Shown: positions 17,551-26,914, numbered from the stretch's first letter. The stretch: 64,000 nt of DNA from Paenibacillus glycanilyticus NBRC 16618 (GCF_004000805.1 NZ_BILY01000005.1:1-64000), one strand, 5' to 3'. Notes: generated from the sequence alone by a model not told the origin. Translations and numbers: made by a program.

Positions 17551-17609
17551 TCTTAAAGTTGTGCTCTATTTTGCACAGTATACTTAAGATTGAAGGAGAG
17601 ATGCACACC

Positions 17610-18167
17610 ATGACGCAATCCTATCATATTGTTGGCCTGACCGGCAGCTTGCGCAAGGCTTCCCTGAACAAAACGTTGTTAAAAAACGCGGCGGTGTTTC
17701 TACCGGAAAATTATACATACACCTACGCCGAGCTTGGCGACCTGCCGCTCTATAACCAGGATCTCGAGGAGGATTTGCCGGAATCCGTCAAGCAGTTCGC
17801 CGAGCTGTGCAGCTCCGCAGATGGTTTTCTGATCAGTACTCCAGAATATAACGGTCTTATCACGGGCGTGCTCAAGAACGCACTCGATTGGGTATCCCGG
17901 AAAAATATCGGTGCCCCGCTTGCGACAAAGCCGGTTGCGGTTATGGGTGCTACACCAGGCCCGAGCGGCACGGCACGCGCGCAAACAAACCTGCGCCAGC
18001 TCATTTTCGCCCTGGATATGGATCCGGTGAACCGTCCCGAGCTGAAGCTTGCCCAGGCGCATATGAAATTCGACGATGACGGCCGGTTAACGGACTTTGC
18101 CATCTTGCAGGTGCTGCAGCAATTAATGGATAAATTCATCCATAAAATCGAGCGTTCGAAGGAATAG
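17610..18167 (+). CDS. NADPH-dependent FMN reductase-family protein
   Basis: This 185-residue flavodoxin-fold reductase has GLTGSLRKASLNKTLL near the N-terminus (phosphate-binding loop for FMN) and STPEYNGLITGVLKNALDWV, the family signature. It should reduce FMN, quinones or azo compounds with NAD(P)H in the cytoplasm. The ATG at 17610 is nine to eleven bases after AAGGAGAG; an ATG at 17601 is too close to that site. The GNAT gene begins four bases after its stop, so they form an operon. Confidence 0.88.
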   Translation: MTQSYHIVGLTGSLRKASLNKTLLKNAAVFLPENYTYTYAELGDLPLYNQDLEEDLPESVKQFAELCSSADGFLISTPEYNGLITGVLKNALDWVSRKNIGAPLATKPVAVMGATPGPSGTARAQTNLRQLIFALDMDPVNRPELKLAQAHMKFDDDGRLTDFAILQVLQQLMDKFIHKIERSKE

Positions 18168-18171
18168 CGGC

Positions 18172-18711
18172 ATGAATAAGAGCGGGATTTATTTGCGTAT
18201 GCTTGAGCCCGAAGATGCCAAGCCTATGCTCGATTTGAAGCTGAGGAACCGAGCTTTCTCCCAGCCATTCGAACCGATCAGAGGGGATGAGCATTATACG
18301 CTCGAGGAGCAGATGAAGGATATTGGCAACGGAATTTCGGCGGCGCAGCAGGGAACGGCTTATATTTACGGCGTATTTCTGACGGAAACGGATGAGCTGA
18401 TTGGCCGGATTGCCCTCACGAGCGTGACCCGCGGCGTGTTTCAGAATGCATATATGGGCTACTTTATCGATCAAGCTCATAATGGTCGCGGTTATGCCAC
18501 CGCTGCCGTAGCGGAAATGGTTGGCAAAGCCTTCCACGATCTTCATCTTCATCGCATTCAGGCAAGCGTAATGCCAAAAAACGGGAGTTCCCTCCGAGTC
18601 CTCGAAAAAGCCGGCTTCCGGCAAGAAGGACTAGCCCGGCGTTATCTGAAAATAAACGGGCAATGGGAAGACCATCTCTTATTTGCCATCACGAAAGAAG
18701 ACTTGCTTTAA
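18172..18711 (+). CDS. GNAT N-acetyltransferase, RimJ/RimL type
   Basis: This 179-residue acetyltransferase resembles the RimJ/RimL ribosomal-protein N-acetyltransferases. Visible family blocks are YLRMLEPEDAKPMLDL, the acetyl-CoA loop AHNGRGYATAAVAEMV, and KNGSSLRVLEKAGFRQEGLA followed by WEDHLLFA. It is coupled to the FMN reductase gene upstream and ends at a strong terminator. The acceptor substrate is unknown. Confidence 0.88.
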   Translation: MNKSGIYLRMLEPEDAKPMLDLKLRNRAFSQPFEPIRGDEHYTLEEQMKDIGNGISAAQQGTAYIYGVFLTETDELIGRIALTSVTRGVFQNAYMGYFIDQAHNGRGYATAAVAEMVGKAFHDLHLHRIQASVMPKNGSSLRVLEKAGFRQEGLARRYLKINGQWEDHLLFAITKEDLL

Positions 18712-18717
18712 GAAAAA

Positions 18718-18754
18718 GAGGCTGTGCAGTTATCCTGCACAGCCTCTTCTTCTT
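18718..18754 (+). terminator. Terminator after the GNAT gene
   Basis: GAGGCTGTGCAG pairs perfectly with CTGCACAGCCTC around TTATC, followed by TTCTTCTT. Confidence 0.85.
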
Positions 18755-18824
18755 ATTTCCTCTAAAAGGTTAAAAGCAAATGGAGCATTTCATGAATGTG
18801 TAATTTGCCTTCTAACCTCCACCC

Positions 18825-19778
18825 TTAAGTTTCAAACAAAACCTGGCCCGTCAAAGACAAATCATAACCGGATATGGACCGAAGCTCGTTCTGAAAAGCA
18901 GGGGAGTTGAGGATGCCGAGCACGGCTGCGATCCATGCCATATTCTCCGGCTTCTTCAGCAGCACCAAATCATATTGCTCTTGAATGAGCGGAACAAAGT
19001 CTACATTGCCCACTATAGTAGCGGCTTTCTCGATGCCAACCCCAACATCGGCTTCCCCCGAAGCTACCTTCCCTGCAACCCCGATATGATTGCTTTCCTC
19101 ATGTTCATAGCCGGAAAGCTGATCTGCCTTAATTCCGTGAAGCCGCAGCTGTTCGTCGAGCAGAACCCGGGCGCCGGCGCCCTTCTCCCGGTTTGCGAAC
19201 CGGATGCCCGGTCGTCCAAGATCGGCCCACCCGCCAAGCTGAAGCGGATTTCCCTTAGCGACATACAAGCCGGCCCGGCGTTTAAGCAAATGAACCACTT
19301 TATAGGAGGAGCCAATCAGTAATCTCCGGATGTAAGGGAGGTTGTACTCTCCCGAATCGCCATCCAGCAGATGGGTGCTGACAATGTCCGATTCTCCTTT
19401 ATACATGGAAATCAAGCTATCCAGACTGCCTACATACGAGCGCAAGGGACGGATGCCGGGTATCTGTTTCTCCATATGCTTCGCTAGAAGATCAAGACTG
19501 ACATCTTGACCGGTAATGACGATTGGGCGGCTTCCGCCAACGGGGAAGCTAGGCACGGACTGTGTGGCAGGATGTGCGGGTGCAGCATATTCCGTGCCTT
19601 TTCCCGCGTTTTTTGTTTTCAGTTTATAAGCTTCAAGATCGGATGCGTCTACCCGCATCTGCTTGCCGACACGGTAGGAGGGCAGCTCGCCTTTTTTGAT
19701 CAGATCATAAACGGTAAGCTTGGATACTTTAAGAATCTGGGCGATTTCTTCGGTTGTATAGGAAATATCATCGGCCAT
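18825..19778 (-). CDS. Helix-turn-helix regulator with periplasmic-binding-protein-like ligand domain
   Basis: This 317-residue protein has an excisionase/MerR-like helix-turn-helix (about residues 6-55: YTTEEIAQILKVSKLTVYDL, LPSYRVGKQMRV). After a linker, a PBP-like domain (from about 80) resembles molybdate-binding ModA relatives: DVSLDLLAKHMEKQIP, GEADVGVGIEKAA. It likely senses an oxyanion, plausibly molybdate or tungstate, and controls the divergent modA 165 bases away. AAGGTGAAG precedes the ATG. The ligand is inferred from the neighbour and domain type. Confidence 0.85.
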   Translation of the reverse strand: MADDISYTTEEIAQILKVSKLTVYDLIKKGELPSYRVGKQMRVDASDLEAYKLKTKNAGKGTEYAAPAHPATQSVPSFPVGGSRPIVITGQDVSLDLLAKHMEKQIPGIRPLRSYVGSLDSLISMYKGESDIVSTHLLDGDSGEYNLPYIRRLLIGSSYKVVHLLKRRAGLYVAKGNPLQLGGWADLGRPGIRFANREKGAGARVLLDEQLRLHGIKADQLSGYEHEESNHIGVAGKVASGEADVGVGIEKAATIVGNVDFVPLIQEQYDLVLLKKPENMAWIAAVLGILNSPAFQNELRSISGYDLSLTGQVLFET

Positions 19779-19891
19779 TAAAAGTCTTCACCTTCAATTC
19801 AACGGTTTGGCCATATTGTAACATAACAAACAACTCTATTGTGCCCCGGCAACAAAAAGTCAGTATTTATTGGATTGGATTAGTGATGTAT

Positions 19892-19931
19892 GATATAAAC
19901 TAGTTATAAATAGATATAAACAGATATATAT
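19892..19931 (+). promoter_or_regulatory. Direct repeats in the regulator-modA divergent region (operator candidate)
   Basis: GATATAAAC occurs at 19892-19900 and again at 19913-19921, exactly 21 bases apart (two helical turns). A related GATATATAT follows at 19923. They lie just before the modA ribosome binding site and suit binding of the divergently encoded regulator. Confidence 0.45.
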
Positions 19932-19943
19932 GGAGGAGAACGG

Positions 19944-20735
19944 ATGAGAAGAAAGCTTAAAAGCAGTTTGGTTTTATTAGGTCTGGTCATTATCATTCTG
20001 GTTATGGCAGCTTGTGCAAAAGAAGAGCCTCAAACGAAGGTTGAGCTGACCATATCCGCGGCGGCCAGCTTGACGGATGCTCTTAACGACATTCAGAACA
20101 TGTACGAGGAAAAAAATCCGAATGTGAAGCTGAATTTCAACTTTGGCGCTTCGGGCGCTCTGCAGCAGCAAATTGAACAAGGAGCTCCGGCCGATCTGTT
20201 CCTGTCCGCTGCCGCGAAAAATTTGAAGGCACTGGTGGATAAGCAGCTTATCGATACGGATAAACAAACGAATCTGCTCAGCAATGAGCTTGTTGTAGTC
20301 GTTCCGGCTGATGGCGGCATTGCGCTTGCAACGGAAAACGATCTGACCAAAGCGGAAGTGAAGCATCTAGCGATTGGCATTCCGGAAAGCGTTCCGGCAG
20401 GCAATTACGCGAAAGAATCGTTGACGAATGCGAAGCTGTGGGATTCCCTGGTAGCCAAGTCCGTGCAAGGCAAGGACGTTAGACAAGTCCTCCAATACGT
20501 CGAGACGGGTAACGCGGATGCGGGCTTTGTGTACAAGACGGATGCCTTGACTTCGGATAAAGTGAAAATCGCGTTTAACGTAGATCCGGCGACCTACACG
20601 GCTATCCAGTATCCGATCGGAATCGTGAAAGCGTCGAAGCACAGCAAGGAAGCGGAAGATTTCTACGCGTATTTGCAATCGCAGGAAGCGCTTGACGTGT
20701 TCGTGAAATACGGCTTCTCTGTACCTGCAAAATAA
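19944..20735 (+). CDS. modA: Molybdate-binding lipoprotein ModA
   Basis: This 263-residue molybdate ABC-transporter binding protein has a lipoprotein signal ending LVMAAC with lipidated Cys24. The ModA fold follows with SAAASLTDALNDIQ (first ligand Ser), FNFGASGALQQQIEQGAPAD and GNADAGFVYKTDA. It should capture molybdate or tungstate at the cell surface. The usual permease and ATPase genes (modB, modC) do not follow; a terminator comes directly after the stop. It therefore either works with a transporter encoded elsewhere or has a sensory role with the divergent regulator. GGAGGAGAA precedes the ATG. Confidence 0.92.
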   Translation: MRRKLKSSLVLLGLVIIILVMAACAKEEPQTKVELTISAAASLTDALNDIQNMYEEKNPNVKLNFNFGASGALQQQIEQGAPADLFLSAAAKNLKALVDKQLIDTDKQTNLLSNELVVVVPADGGIALATENDLTKAEVKHLAIGIPESVPAGNYAKESLTNAKLWDSLVAKSVQGKDVRQVLQYVETGNADAGFVYKTDALTSDKVKIAFNVDPATYTAIQYPIGIVKASKHSKEAEDFYAYLQSQEALDVFVKYGFSVPAK

Positions 20736-20746
20736 TAGAATTAACA

Positions 20747-20775
20747 AAAGAACGGGCAGCTCCCGTTCTTTTTTA
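20747..20775 (+). terminator. Terminator after modA
   Basis: AAGAACGGG and CCCGTTCTT flank CAGCT and are followed by a T run. Confidence 0.88.
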
Positions 20776-20841
20776 TTTGGTTTGTTTTACACGGGCAGTC
20801 AATCGGATTAAACTGGAAATTAGCGAGAAGGGGAGGTATTC

Positions 20842-21222
20842 ATGCGTAAAGTTTTTGTTGCCGCGGTTATTTTATTTGTTCTGGCTGTTATGATTGTATC
20901 CCGTAAGAGTGAGGAAGGGTTTCGGATTACGGTCCATAATCAATTGGATCAGGAGATTATCCAGTTGACTCTCGTCTATCCCAACGGTTCGCAAACATTC
21001 GAAATGAAGGCTCATTCGGACCAAAAGCTTCACGTTTATCCCCAAAACTTTGGAGAAGGCTCCATCACCCTGCAGTATGAGGATAAGCTGACGAAACAGG
21101 AAATTACGATTTTTGGCTATATCGAAAATAATTATAGGGGAAAGGCTGATGTCACGATTGATTCGATAGCGGACAATGGTGAGCTTCAGGCTACGGTAGA
21201 AACAGAAGACCATCTTTATTAA
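20842..21222 (+). CDS. Hypothetical membrane-anchored extracytoplasmic protein
   Basis: This 126-residue protein has one N-terminal membrane segment (about residues 4-20) and then a beta-rich extracytoplasmic part with strand-like blocks such as FRITVHNQLDQEIIQLTLVY and GSITLQYED. I recognise no family. GAGAAGGGGAGG gives a strong ribosome binding site. It stands alone between the modA terminator and its own terminator. Confidence 0.65.
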   Translation: MRKVFVAAVILFVLAVMIVSRKSEEGFRITVHNQLDQEIIQLTLVYPNGSQTFEMKAHSDQKLHVYPQNFGEGSITLQYEDKLTKQEITIFGYIENNYRGKADVTIDSIADNGELQATVETEDHLY

Positions 21223-21246
21223 GCTGCATATATTATAGTTTAGAAG

Positions 21247-21274
21247 CCGCGATCTTTCGATCGCGGTTTTTTTT
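21247..21274 (+). terminator. Terminator before the first ger operon
   Basis: CCGCGATC and GATCGCGG pair around TTTC and are followed by eight T residues. Confidence 0.88.
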
Positions 21275-21336
21275 GGTTAATTTTCAGGAAGATTATGCAA
21301 ACTAAGATTTATTCTATCCTTGGCAGGTGAGTGCGG

Positions 21337-22833
21337 ATGACATTTTCTAAAGCGTTGCGAAACATGATCGTTAAGGAATCGGCGAGCCAAACCAATCAAG
21401 ATGATCAGTCTCCGCCCGAACAAGACTCCAAGCCGCCGACGCTCGCCCACACGTTGGAGGAGTTCGTTGACTGCAGCGATATTACGCACCGTACGTTTCC
21501 GGATCATCAAATCGATCTCGTGTATTTCGATCAATTGACGGATAAGGATAAGCTCAGCCGGCATATTTTGTCCCCGCTGTTGAGTGGCAGCGACGAGGAT
21601 GTCGCCAAGATGGTGAAGCATCTGCAGCCTTTTAAAACAACCAGCAGCAAAACGCTGATTCTGGATGTTTTATCAGGCGGCATAGCGGTGTTTCACGGTC
21701 CGGATGCTTACGTATTCGATGTCTACAGCCCGGAAGCCAGGGCAATTAGCCAATCCGAGACGGAAACGGTCATTACAGGCCCGCATGATGCTTTCACCGA
21801 GCAAATCAATACAAGTCTCGCGATGATTCGCGCCAGGCTAAAGAGCTCCCATTTGAAGGTCATTAAGCTCTCGGTTGGCGAGGTTTCCAAAACGGACGTG
21901 TACCTGCTCTATATAAAGGATATCGTCAACATGAAGTTCGTTGAAGAAGCCAAAAAGCGCATTCAGCAAATCGAGGTTGATGCCATACTCGATACGAACA
22001 TGCTTATCCAGTACATGGATGACAATAAATATTCCATCTTCCCGCAGTATCTGACTTCCGAGCGGCCGGACGCGATTGTCTCGAAGCTGGTAGCCGGACG
22101 CGTGGCGGGAATCGTGGACGGCAGCCCCTCGGTACTATCCTTGCCCACATCGTTTTTCGAGTTTTTCTCTTCATCGGACGATTACTATCAGCGATGGATT
22201 CTGGGCAGCGCCATCAGACTGCTTCGCTTCATTGCGTTTGTGATAACGATTAGCTTTACCGCCTTGTACGTTTCCGTTACGACGTTTCATTACGAGATGA
22301 TTCCGGAAAATCTGCTCATGACGTTAACGGAATCACGGAGCAGGGTGCCTTTCCCTCCTTTATATGAAGCTTTATTAATGGAAGTTACCATTGAGCTGCT
22401 TCGCGAAGCGGGAGCCCGGCTTCCAACCAAAATCGGACAGACGATTGGTATCGTTGGCGGTATCGTGATCGGACAGGCAGCCGTGCAGGCGGGGTTGACC
22501 AGCAACATTCTGATCATTGCCGTTGCTTCATCTGCCATTGCTTCATTCGTCATTCCGAGTTACGTGATGAGTGCGTCGATCCGGTTAATCCGGTTTGGAC
22601 TGATCATGTTGGCCGGCTTCTTGGGTAATCTCGGACTGGTGTTCGGTATTGCGGCTATCGTCATTCACTTGTCCGGTCTGACCAGCATGGGAACGTCGTA
22701 TCTCAACCCGGTTGCCCCATTCAAGCCAAAAGATTGGAAGGACATCTTTATTCGAGCTCCCTTCACAGCCTTGCGGGAAAGACCTTCGCAAAGCTCTTCC
22801 CCAAATGTGATGCGAAATAAAACCAAGGAGTGA
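21337..22833 (+). CDS. Spore germination protein, GerA (GerAA/GerKA) family
   Basis: This 498-residue A subunit of a spore nutrient receptor has a large N-terminal hydrophilic domain (about 1-280). The family blocks there include FPDHQIDLVYFDQLTDKDKL, LSVGEVSKTDVYLLYIKDIV and SIFPQYLTSERPD. Four to five membrane helices follow, with FPPLYEALLMEVTIELLREA and GQTIGIVGGIVIGQAAVQAG. It sits in the inner spore membrane and senses germinants with the B and C subunits. The ATG at 21337 is six bases after AGGTGA; a GTG two codons earlier is less likely. It heads a gerA-gerB-gerC operon. Confidence 0.92.
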   Translation: MTFSKALRNMIVKESASQTNQDDQSPPEQDSKPPTLAHTLEEFVDCSDITHRTFPDHQIDLVYFDQLTDKDKLSRHILSPLLSGSDEDVAKMVKHLQPFKTTSSKTLILDVLSGGIAVFHGPDAYVFDVYSPEARAISQSETETVITGPHDAFTEQINTSLAMIRARLKSSHLKVIKLSVGEVSKTDVYLLYIKDIVNMKFVEEAKKRIQQIEVDAILDTNMLIQYMDDNKYSIFPQYLTSERPDAIVSKLVAGRVAGIVDGSPSVLSLPTSFFEFFSSSDDYYQRWILGSAIRLLRFIAFVITISFTALYVSVTTFHYEMIPENLLMTLTESRSRVPFPPLYEALLMEVTIELLREAGARLPTKIGQTIGIVGGIVIGQAAVQAGLTSNILIIAVASSAIASFVIPSYVMSASIRLIRFGLIMLAGFLGNLGLVFGIAAIVIHLSGLTSMGTSYLNPVAPFKPKDWKDIFIRAPFTALRERPSQSSSPNVMRNKTKE

Positions 22834-22838
22834 CCCTT

Positions 22839-23936
22839 ATGAATACGGAGACGAAGGAAAAGCTCTCTCCATTCCATACCACCATCCTCGTCCATATGAT
22901 TCAAACGGGTGTCATGGCTTTAATTCTTCCGCAGCTGCTCGCGGAGACCTTCGGCACAAACGGATGGATTACGGTGCTGGGGTTTGGTCTTATAGCAACT
23001 ATAAATATTCTTTTGATTGGGGCGGTATATAAGCTGGGGAAAGGGCGGTCGATCTTTCAAATTCTGGAGCAGTCGATCCCCAAGTTTATGCTGGTACCCG
23101 TTTATTTAGCTTTAGCTATCGTATGGAGCATGCTTGGCTGCATGGCGGGGAAGGAATATATTCTTATTTTCCAGATGTACGCTTTCCCGACCACGGATCC
23201 GATGGAATTCAAATTCATCATGGATCTCCTCGTTTTCTGGCTGCTGACTAAAGGCTTGTACAATATTACGAAAGCATCTACCGTATTTTTTGGGCTGTTT
23301 GTTTGGATGTTCTTACTGCTGTTCTTTTTCTATACGGATTTCAGCTGGTCTAGACTTACGCCATTCTTATTCAAGGGAGGACATTTCACTTATCTTGAAA
23401 GCATGGATATTTATTCGTCGCTACTTGGTTACGAGGTTGTTCTTCTCATGTTTGCGTATACAAATAAGAAGACAAAGTTCGTAAAATCGGTCCTGATTGG
23501 CAACGGTATGACGACTCTGACTTATTCCTATCTCTCGATCGTTACGTTTGGGGTCTTTAGTCTCGAGCAATTAAAGAACAAGGCATTTCCCGTGCTTGAA
23601 ATGTTAGCCTATATCCGTTTTCCTTTTATGGAGAGGATGGAAAATCTGCTGTACGGTTTTGTTTTGTTTACCGTCTTATTCTCGATCCTGATGTACGAGT
23701 GGTGCGCTTTGGAGGTGCTGAAGCAAATTTTTCCCAAGCTGAAAGCGAATTTCCTCGCTTTTATCGTTATGTTGACATGCTTTCTGATCGCTTATATTCC
23801 GAAGACTTTAAACGAGGTTGGGGATTGGCTTAGTACGCTAAGCATGATCGAATCGGGGATTGCATTTGGTCTGCCTATTTTGCTATTGGTCGTGCTTATG
23901 TTTCAGAAAATGGGGAGAAGTCCTGCTCATGAATAG
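22839..23936 (+). CDS. Spore germination permease-like protein, GerB family
   Basis: This 365-residue integral membrane B subunit has ten hydrophobic segments and belongs to the APC-like GerAB/ArcD/ProY family. FHTTILVHMIQTGVMALILP opens it and AIVWSMLGCMAGKEYIL follows in the third or fourth helix. It forms the germinant-binding part of the receptor. Its ATG is eight bases after AAGGAG, and the GerA stop lies between the two. The gerC start overlaps its end. Confidence 0.9.
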   Translation: MNTETKEKLSPFHTTILVHMIQTGVMALILPQLLAETFGTNGWITVLGFGLIATINILLIGAVYKLGKGRSIFQILEQSIPKFMLVPVYLALAIVWSMLGCMAGKEYILIFQMYAFPTTDPMEFKFIMDLLVFWLLTKGLYNITKASTVFFGLFVWMFLLLFFFYTDFSWSRLTPFLFKGGHFTYLESMDIYSSLLGYEVVLLMFAYTNKKTKFVKSVLIGNGMTTLTYSYLSIVTFGVFSLEQLKNKAFPVLEMLAYIRFPFMERMENLLYGFVLFTVLFSILMYEWCALEVLKQIFPKLKANFLAFIVMLTCFLIAYIPKTLNEVGDWLSTLSMIESGIAFGLPILLLVVLMFQKMGRSPAHE

Positions 23937-25035
23937 ATTACCGATTAGCTTGCTGGCGATATTGATGCTTGTCGTGCTTCCCGGATGCGACTACCGGATA
24001 TTGGAGCGCATAGGTTTTACCTACGCGGCCAGCTATGATGCGGCTCCGCAGAATCAGGTTGAAATTACGGTCAGTATACCAAGAGCCGAGCCGACGATAA
24101 AAGTGAAAAGGGAGCTCCATTCCGCCATCGGGCAAAGCTCAAAGGATGCGAGAATTAAATTTGCTAATGAGACCGATCTCCTGCTTGTTAATGGACAAAT
24201 CCGGGTGCTGCTGTATTCCGAGGCGCTTGCCCGTAAAGACCTGTCTAATGAAATAAACAGCATTTTGAGGGACACCTCGATTTCACCGCTCGTCAAGATC
24301 ACTTTAGTAAACGGGAACGCGAAGGAACTCCTGTCCAAAAACTACAAGCAGCATTTGTCTACCGACAAATACATCAACCGCCTTCTCGAGAAATCGAGCA
24401 GCAACCACCGTATTCCGAGAACAACTCTATACGAGTTCGAGCGGGATTATTATGATGACGGGATTGACCCGATTGCACCCATTCTTAAAGAAGCGGGTGA
24501 AGATATTGCGGTTGATGGCATCGCTTTATTTCAGGATTATAAATATATCGCCAAAATCTCTAATCGCGATGCCTTGTTGTTCTCCATATTGCGGGGGAAA
24601 TTCAAGAAAGGTGACATGAGCTTGGTCTTGAGCAGAGGGGAAGACGGGAGTTCATCGGAATATATCATGTTCACTTCCGTACTCAGCAACCGCAAGGTGC
24701 ATGTGGAACGCAGAGCCGGCGGCACCATACATGTTACGATCAATGCCAATTTCAAAGGCTCTGTACACGAATACATCGGGAATAAAAAACTTAGCGTTGA
24801 CGCGCAAAGGCATGAGGTGGAGAGTAAAGTATCCGAGATCATGACCGAAAGCGCGAATCGACTTGTAAAGCAGCTGCAGCTGCACAAGGTGGACAGCCTG
24901 GGCATAGGCATCCATGTCCGCAACAGCATGTCTTACGAGGCGTGGAAGAAGCTGAATTGGCGCGAGGAATATCAGAAGGTAGAAATCGAATGCAAGCTGC
25001 ATTTTAAAGCAAAAGATTATGGGAAGATAAGGTAG
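23929..25035 (+). CDS. Ger(x)C family spore germination lipoprotein
   Basis: This 368-residue C subunit has a lipoprotein signal ending VVLPGC (Cys20) followed by DYRILERIGF, a family-typical start. The C-terminal block ESKVSEIMTESANRLVKQLQ and YEAWKKLNWREEYQ matches the Ger(x)C C-terminal domain. The true start is the ATG at 23929, which overlaps gerB by eight bases; the open frame upstream of it is a shadow of gerB. It completes the first receptor operon. Confidence 0.9.
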   Translation: MNRLPISLLAILMLVVLPGCDYRILERIGFTYAASYDAAPQNQVEITVSIPRAEPTIKVKRELHSAIGQSSKDARIKFANETDLLLVNGQIRVLLYSEALARKDLSNEINSILRDTSISPLVKITLVNGNAKELLSKNYKQHLSTDKYINRLLEKSSSNHRIPRTTLYEFERDYYDDGIDPIAPILKEAGEDIAVDGIALFQDYKYIAKISNRDALLFSILRGKFKKGDMSLVLSRGEDGSSSEYIMFTSVLSNRKVHVERRAGGTIHVTINANFKGSVHEYIGNKKLSVDAQRHEVESKVSEIMTESANRLVKQLQLHKVDSLGIGIHVRNSMSYEAWKKLNWREEYQKVEIECKLHFKAKDYGKIR

Positions 25036-25093
25036 AATCAAGCAAGGAACGTTACAATACGCAATGCCAAAGGAAATGCTGAAACAAACAGTA

Positions 25094-25131
25094 AACCCGC
25101 TGCAGGCACCAGCCTGCAGCGGGCTTTTTTG
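25094..25131 (+). terminator. Terminator after the first ger operon
   Basis: CCCGCTGCAGG pairs with CCTGCAGCGGG around CACCAG and is followed by six T residues. The convergent minus-strand gene ends five bases beyond it. Confidence 0.88.
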
Positions 25132-25135
25132 TGTC

Positions 25136-25561
25136 TTATTGCATCGAGCGGTATGGCGTCGAATGCATGCCATCGTTATGGGAGTTGAAATTCGAATAAG
25201 AATGTTGCGGCTGTTGCGATGCATATCCCGTGTTGTAGGACGGAGTATGGGTATTAAAGGATTGCGAAACCGAGGAGTTGAATTGCGTATGAATCATGCT
25301 CTCCACTTGTCTGCAAATTTGCGATACTTGCTGAAGCTGTTGAATAGCCGTTTGGTGGCCTTGAAGAGCGGTTTGGATGATTTGGGCTGCTTTTTGCTCG
25401 CGTGCCGCGAGTTCTTCAAGACGTTGCGCATTTTGCTGCTCTTGCTGAAGCAGCATTTGATAATTTTGGCTGGCTTGCTGCGTTTGGTTAACCAGCTGTT
25501 GAATCACTTGCTCACATTGATGAAGGGATTGGCTTGCTTGATTGTTGTTTGAGAATTGCAT
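25136..25561 (-). CDS. Gln-rich coiled-coil hypothetical protein
   Basis: This 141-residue protein is very rich in Gln, Asn and Ser. Residues about 8-95 form a continuous heptad-like helix (QLVNQTQQASQNYQMLLQQE and similar). The tail (about 105-141) is disordered, with His, Ser, Tyr and Asn and no charged core. I do not recognise a named family; composition resembles spore-associated or cell-surface proteins of Paenibacillus, which is only an impression. The ATG at 25561 follows AAAGGAGG by eleven bases. It converges on the first ger operon. Confidence 0.65.
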   Translation of the reverse strand: MQFSNNNQASQSLHQCEQVIQQLVNQTQQASQNYQMLLQQEQQNAQRLEELAAREQKAAQIIQTALQGHQTAIQQLQQVSQICRQVESMIHTQFNSSVSQSFNTHTPSYNTGYASQQPQHSYSNFNSHNDGMHSTPYRSMQ

Positions 25562-25717
25562 GTTCTGAAATTCCTCCTTTGGTTTGACGAACACGTATAT
25601 AATCCCTTTCGCGGCCATTACTATTCAAATTTTTTGTCCGACATAAATCGATCGGGAAAGGGTCACTCTAATAAGCGGTGCTCGACTTAATCCCGACTTG
25701 TTTACTTGGAGGAAGTA

Positions 25718-26914
25718 ATGGAGAAGAAGAAGCAATTAGATCTGGCTTCCATCGCAACAATTCCTTTAACGATGACTTTAGCGAACTCGATATTGATTCC
25801 TGTCCTTCCTTCCATGCAGAAAGCGATGGGAATAACCGCGTTGCAATCCAGTTTGTTAATTACGGCTTATGCCGCTGTCGCAATCTTGTTTATTCCCATT
25901 GCCGGATACCTCTCTGACCGCATCGGCAGGAAAAAAGTGATTTTGCCAGGGCTGCTGCTGGTTGCGGCGGCAGGCGCCTTTTGCGGCTTTGCCGCTATAT
26001 CGTTCGATAAACCTTATGCTCTTGTTATGACGGGGAGGTTGTTTCAGGGATTAGGCGCGGCAGGCTGCTTCCCGGTCGTGCTTCCTCTTGTGGGTGACTT
26101 ATTCAAGAAGGAAGAGGATGTAAGCAACGGACTTGGCCTTGTCGAAACGGCAAATACGTTCGGCAAAGTGCTTGCCCCAATCATTGGTTCTGCTTTAGCC
26201 ATGTGGACCTGGTACATGCCGTTTTGGTTTATTCCGGTATTCAGCTTGATATCGTTTATTCTTGTAGCCGTATGGGTTAAGGCTCCCAAAGACAAAAAGC
26301 CGGCTATTCCGTTTGGCCAATTTGTTAGGGATGTCATCTCTTTGTTTCGGGAAAAGGGAAGGTGGATTTGGGGCGTGTACGTAGCGGGTGGAATCAATAT
26401 GTTCGCTATTTTTGCCTCCTTGTTTTATTTGTCGGAGATTCTGGAGGAACGGGGAAGTCACGGTATATTGAAGGGCTGTCTCGTTGCTATCCCGCTCGCA
26501 GCCTTGTGTTCCACCTCATGGGCGATTGGCAAATGGATCGGACAGAACAAGAAATTGATGAAATGGATCAGCGTAATTGGCTTTATTGAGGCTGCAGGCA
26601 GCCTAATATTTTTGGCATTTGGGGGAAGGGACTCTATTTGGTTCATTATTATCCTCCTTTTCGTTGGCTCTATTGGCCTTGGGGCCGCATTGCCGAGCCT
26701 CGATGCTTTGTTGACGGAAGGAATCGAGAAGGATCAACGCGGCACGATCACGTCCATTTACAGCAGTATTCGATTCCTTGGTGTTGCGGCGGGGCCTCCC
26801 TTATCCGCGTTGCTGATCGCGCATTCGAAATCTTCCTTATTCTGGCTGCTAACCGCTTGCTGCGTTGCCGCCGCTCTTATCGCACTTTTTACGATTAAGC
26901 CAAAGCAGGCTTAA
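25718..26914 (+). CDS. MFS drug-efflux type transporter (DHA1)
   Basis: This 398-residue, 12-helix major facilitator of the drug:H+ antiporter type has motif A as GYLSDRIGRKKVIL in loop 2-3, GRLFQGLGAAGCFPVVLPLV in helix 4 and motif C-like GPPLSALL late in the protein. It resembles Bmr/TetA-like efflux pumps; the substrate is unknown. The ATG at 25718 follows GGAGGA by about five bases; an upstream TTG is within the binding site. No regulator gene is adjacent on the same strand. Confidence 0.87.
   Translation: MEKKKQLDLASIATIPLTMTLANSILIPVLPSMQKAMGITALQSSLLITAYAAVAILFIPIAGYLSDRIGRKKVILPGLLLVAAAGAFCGFAAISFDKPYALVMTGRLFQGLGAAGCFPVVLPLVGDLFKKEEDVSNGLGLVETANTFGKVLAPIIGSALAMWTWYMPFWFIPVFSLISFILVAVWVKAPKDKKPAIPFGQFVRDVISLFREKGRWIWGVYVAGGINMFAIFASLFYLSEILEERGSHGILKGCLVAIPLAALCSTSWAIGKWIGQNKKLMKWISVIGFIEAAGSLIFLAFGGRDSIWFIIILLFVGSIGLGAALPSLDALLTEGIEKDQRGTITSIYSSIRFLGVAAGPPLSALLIAHSKSSLFWLLTACCVAAALIALFTIKPKQA

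Noticed and set aside
19779-19943. Molybdenum-cofactor riboswitch before modA
   Set aside because: The region is AT-rich with direct repeats and lacks a structured conserved aptamer.
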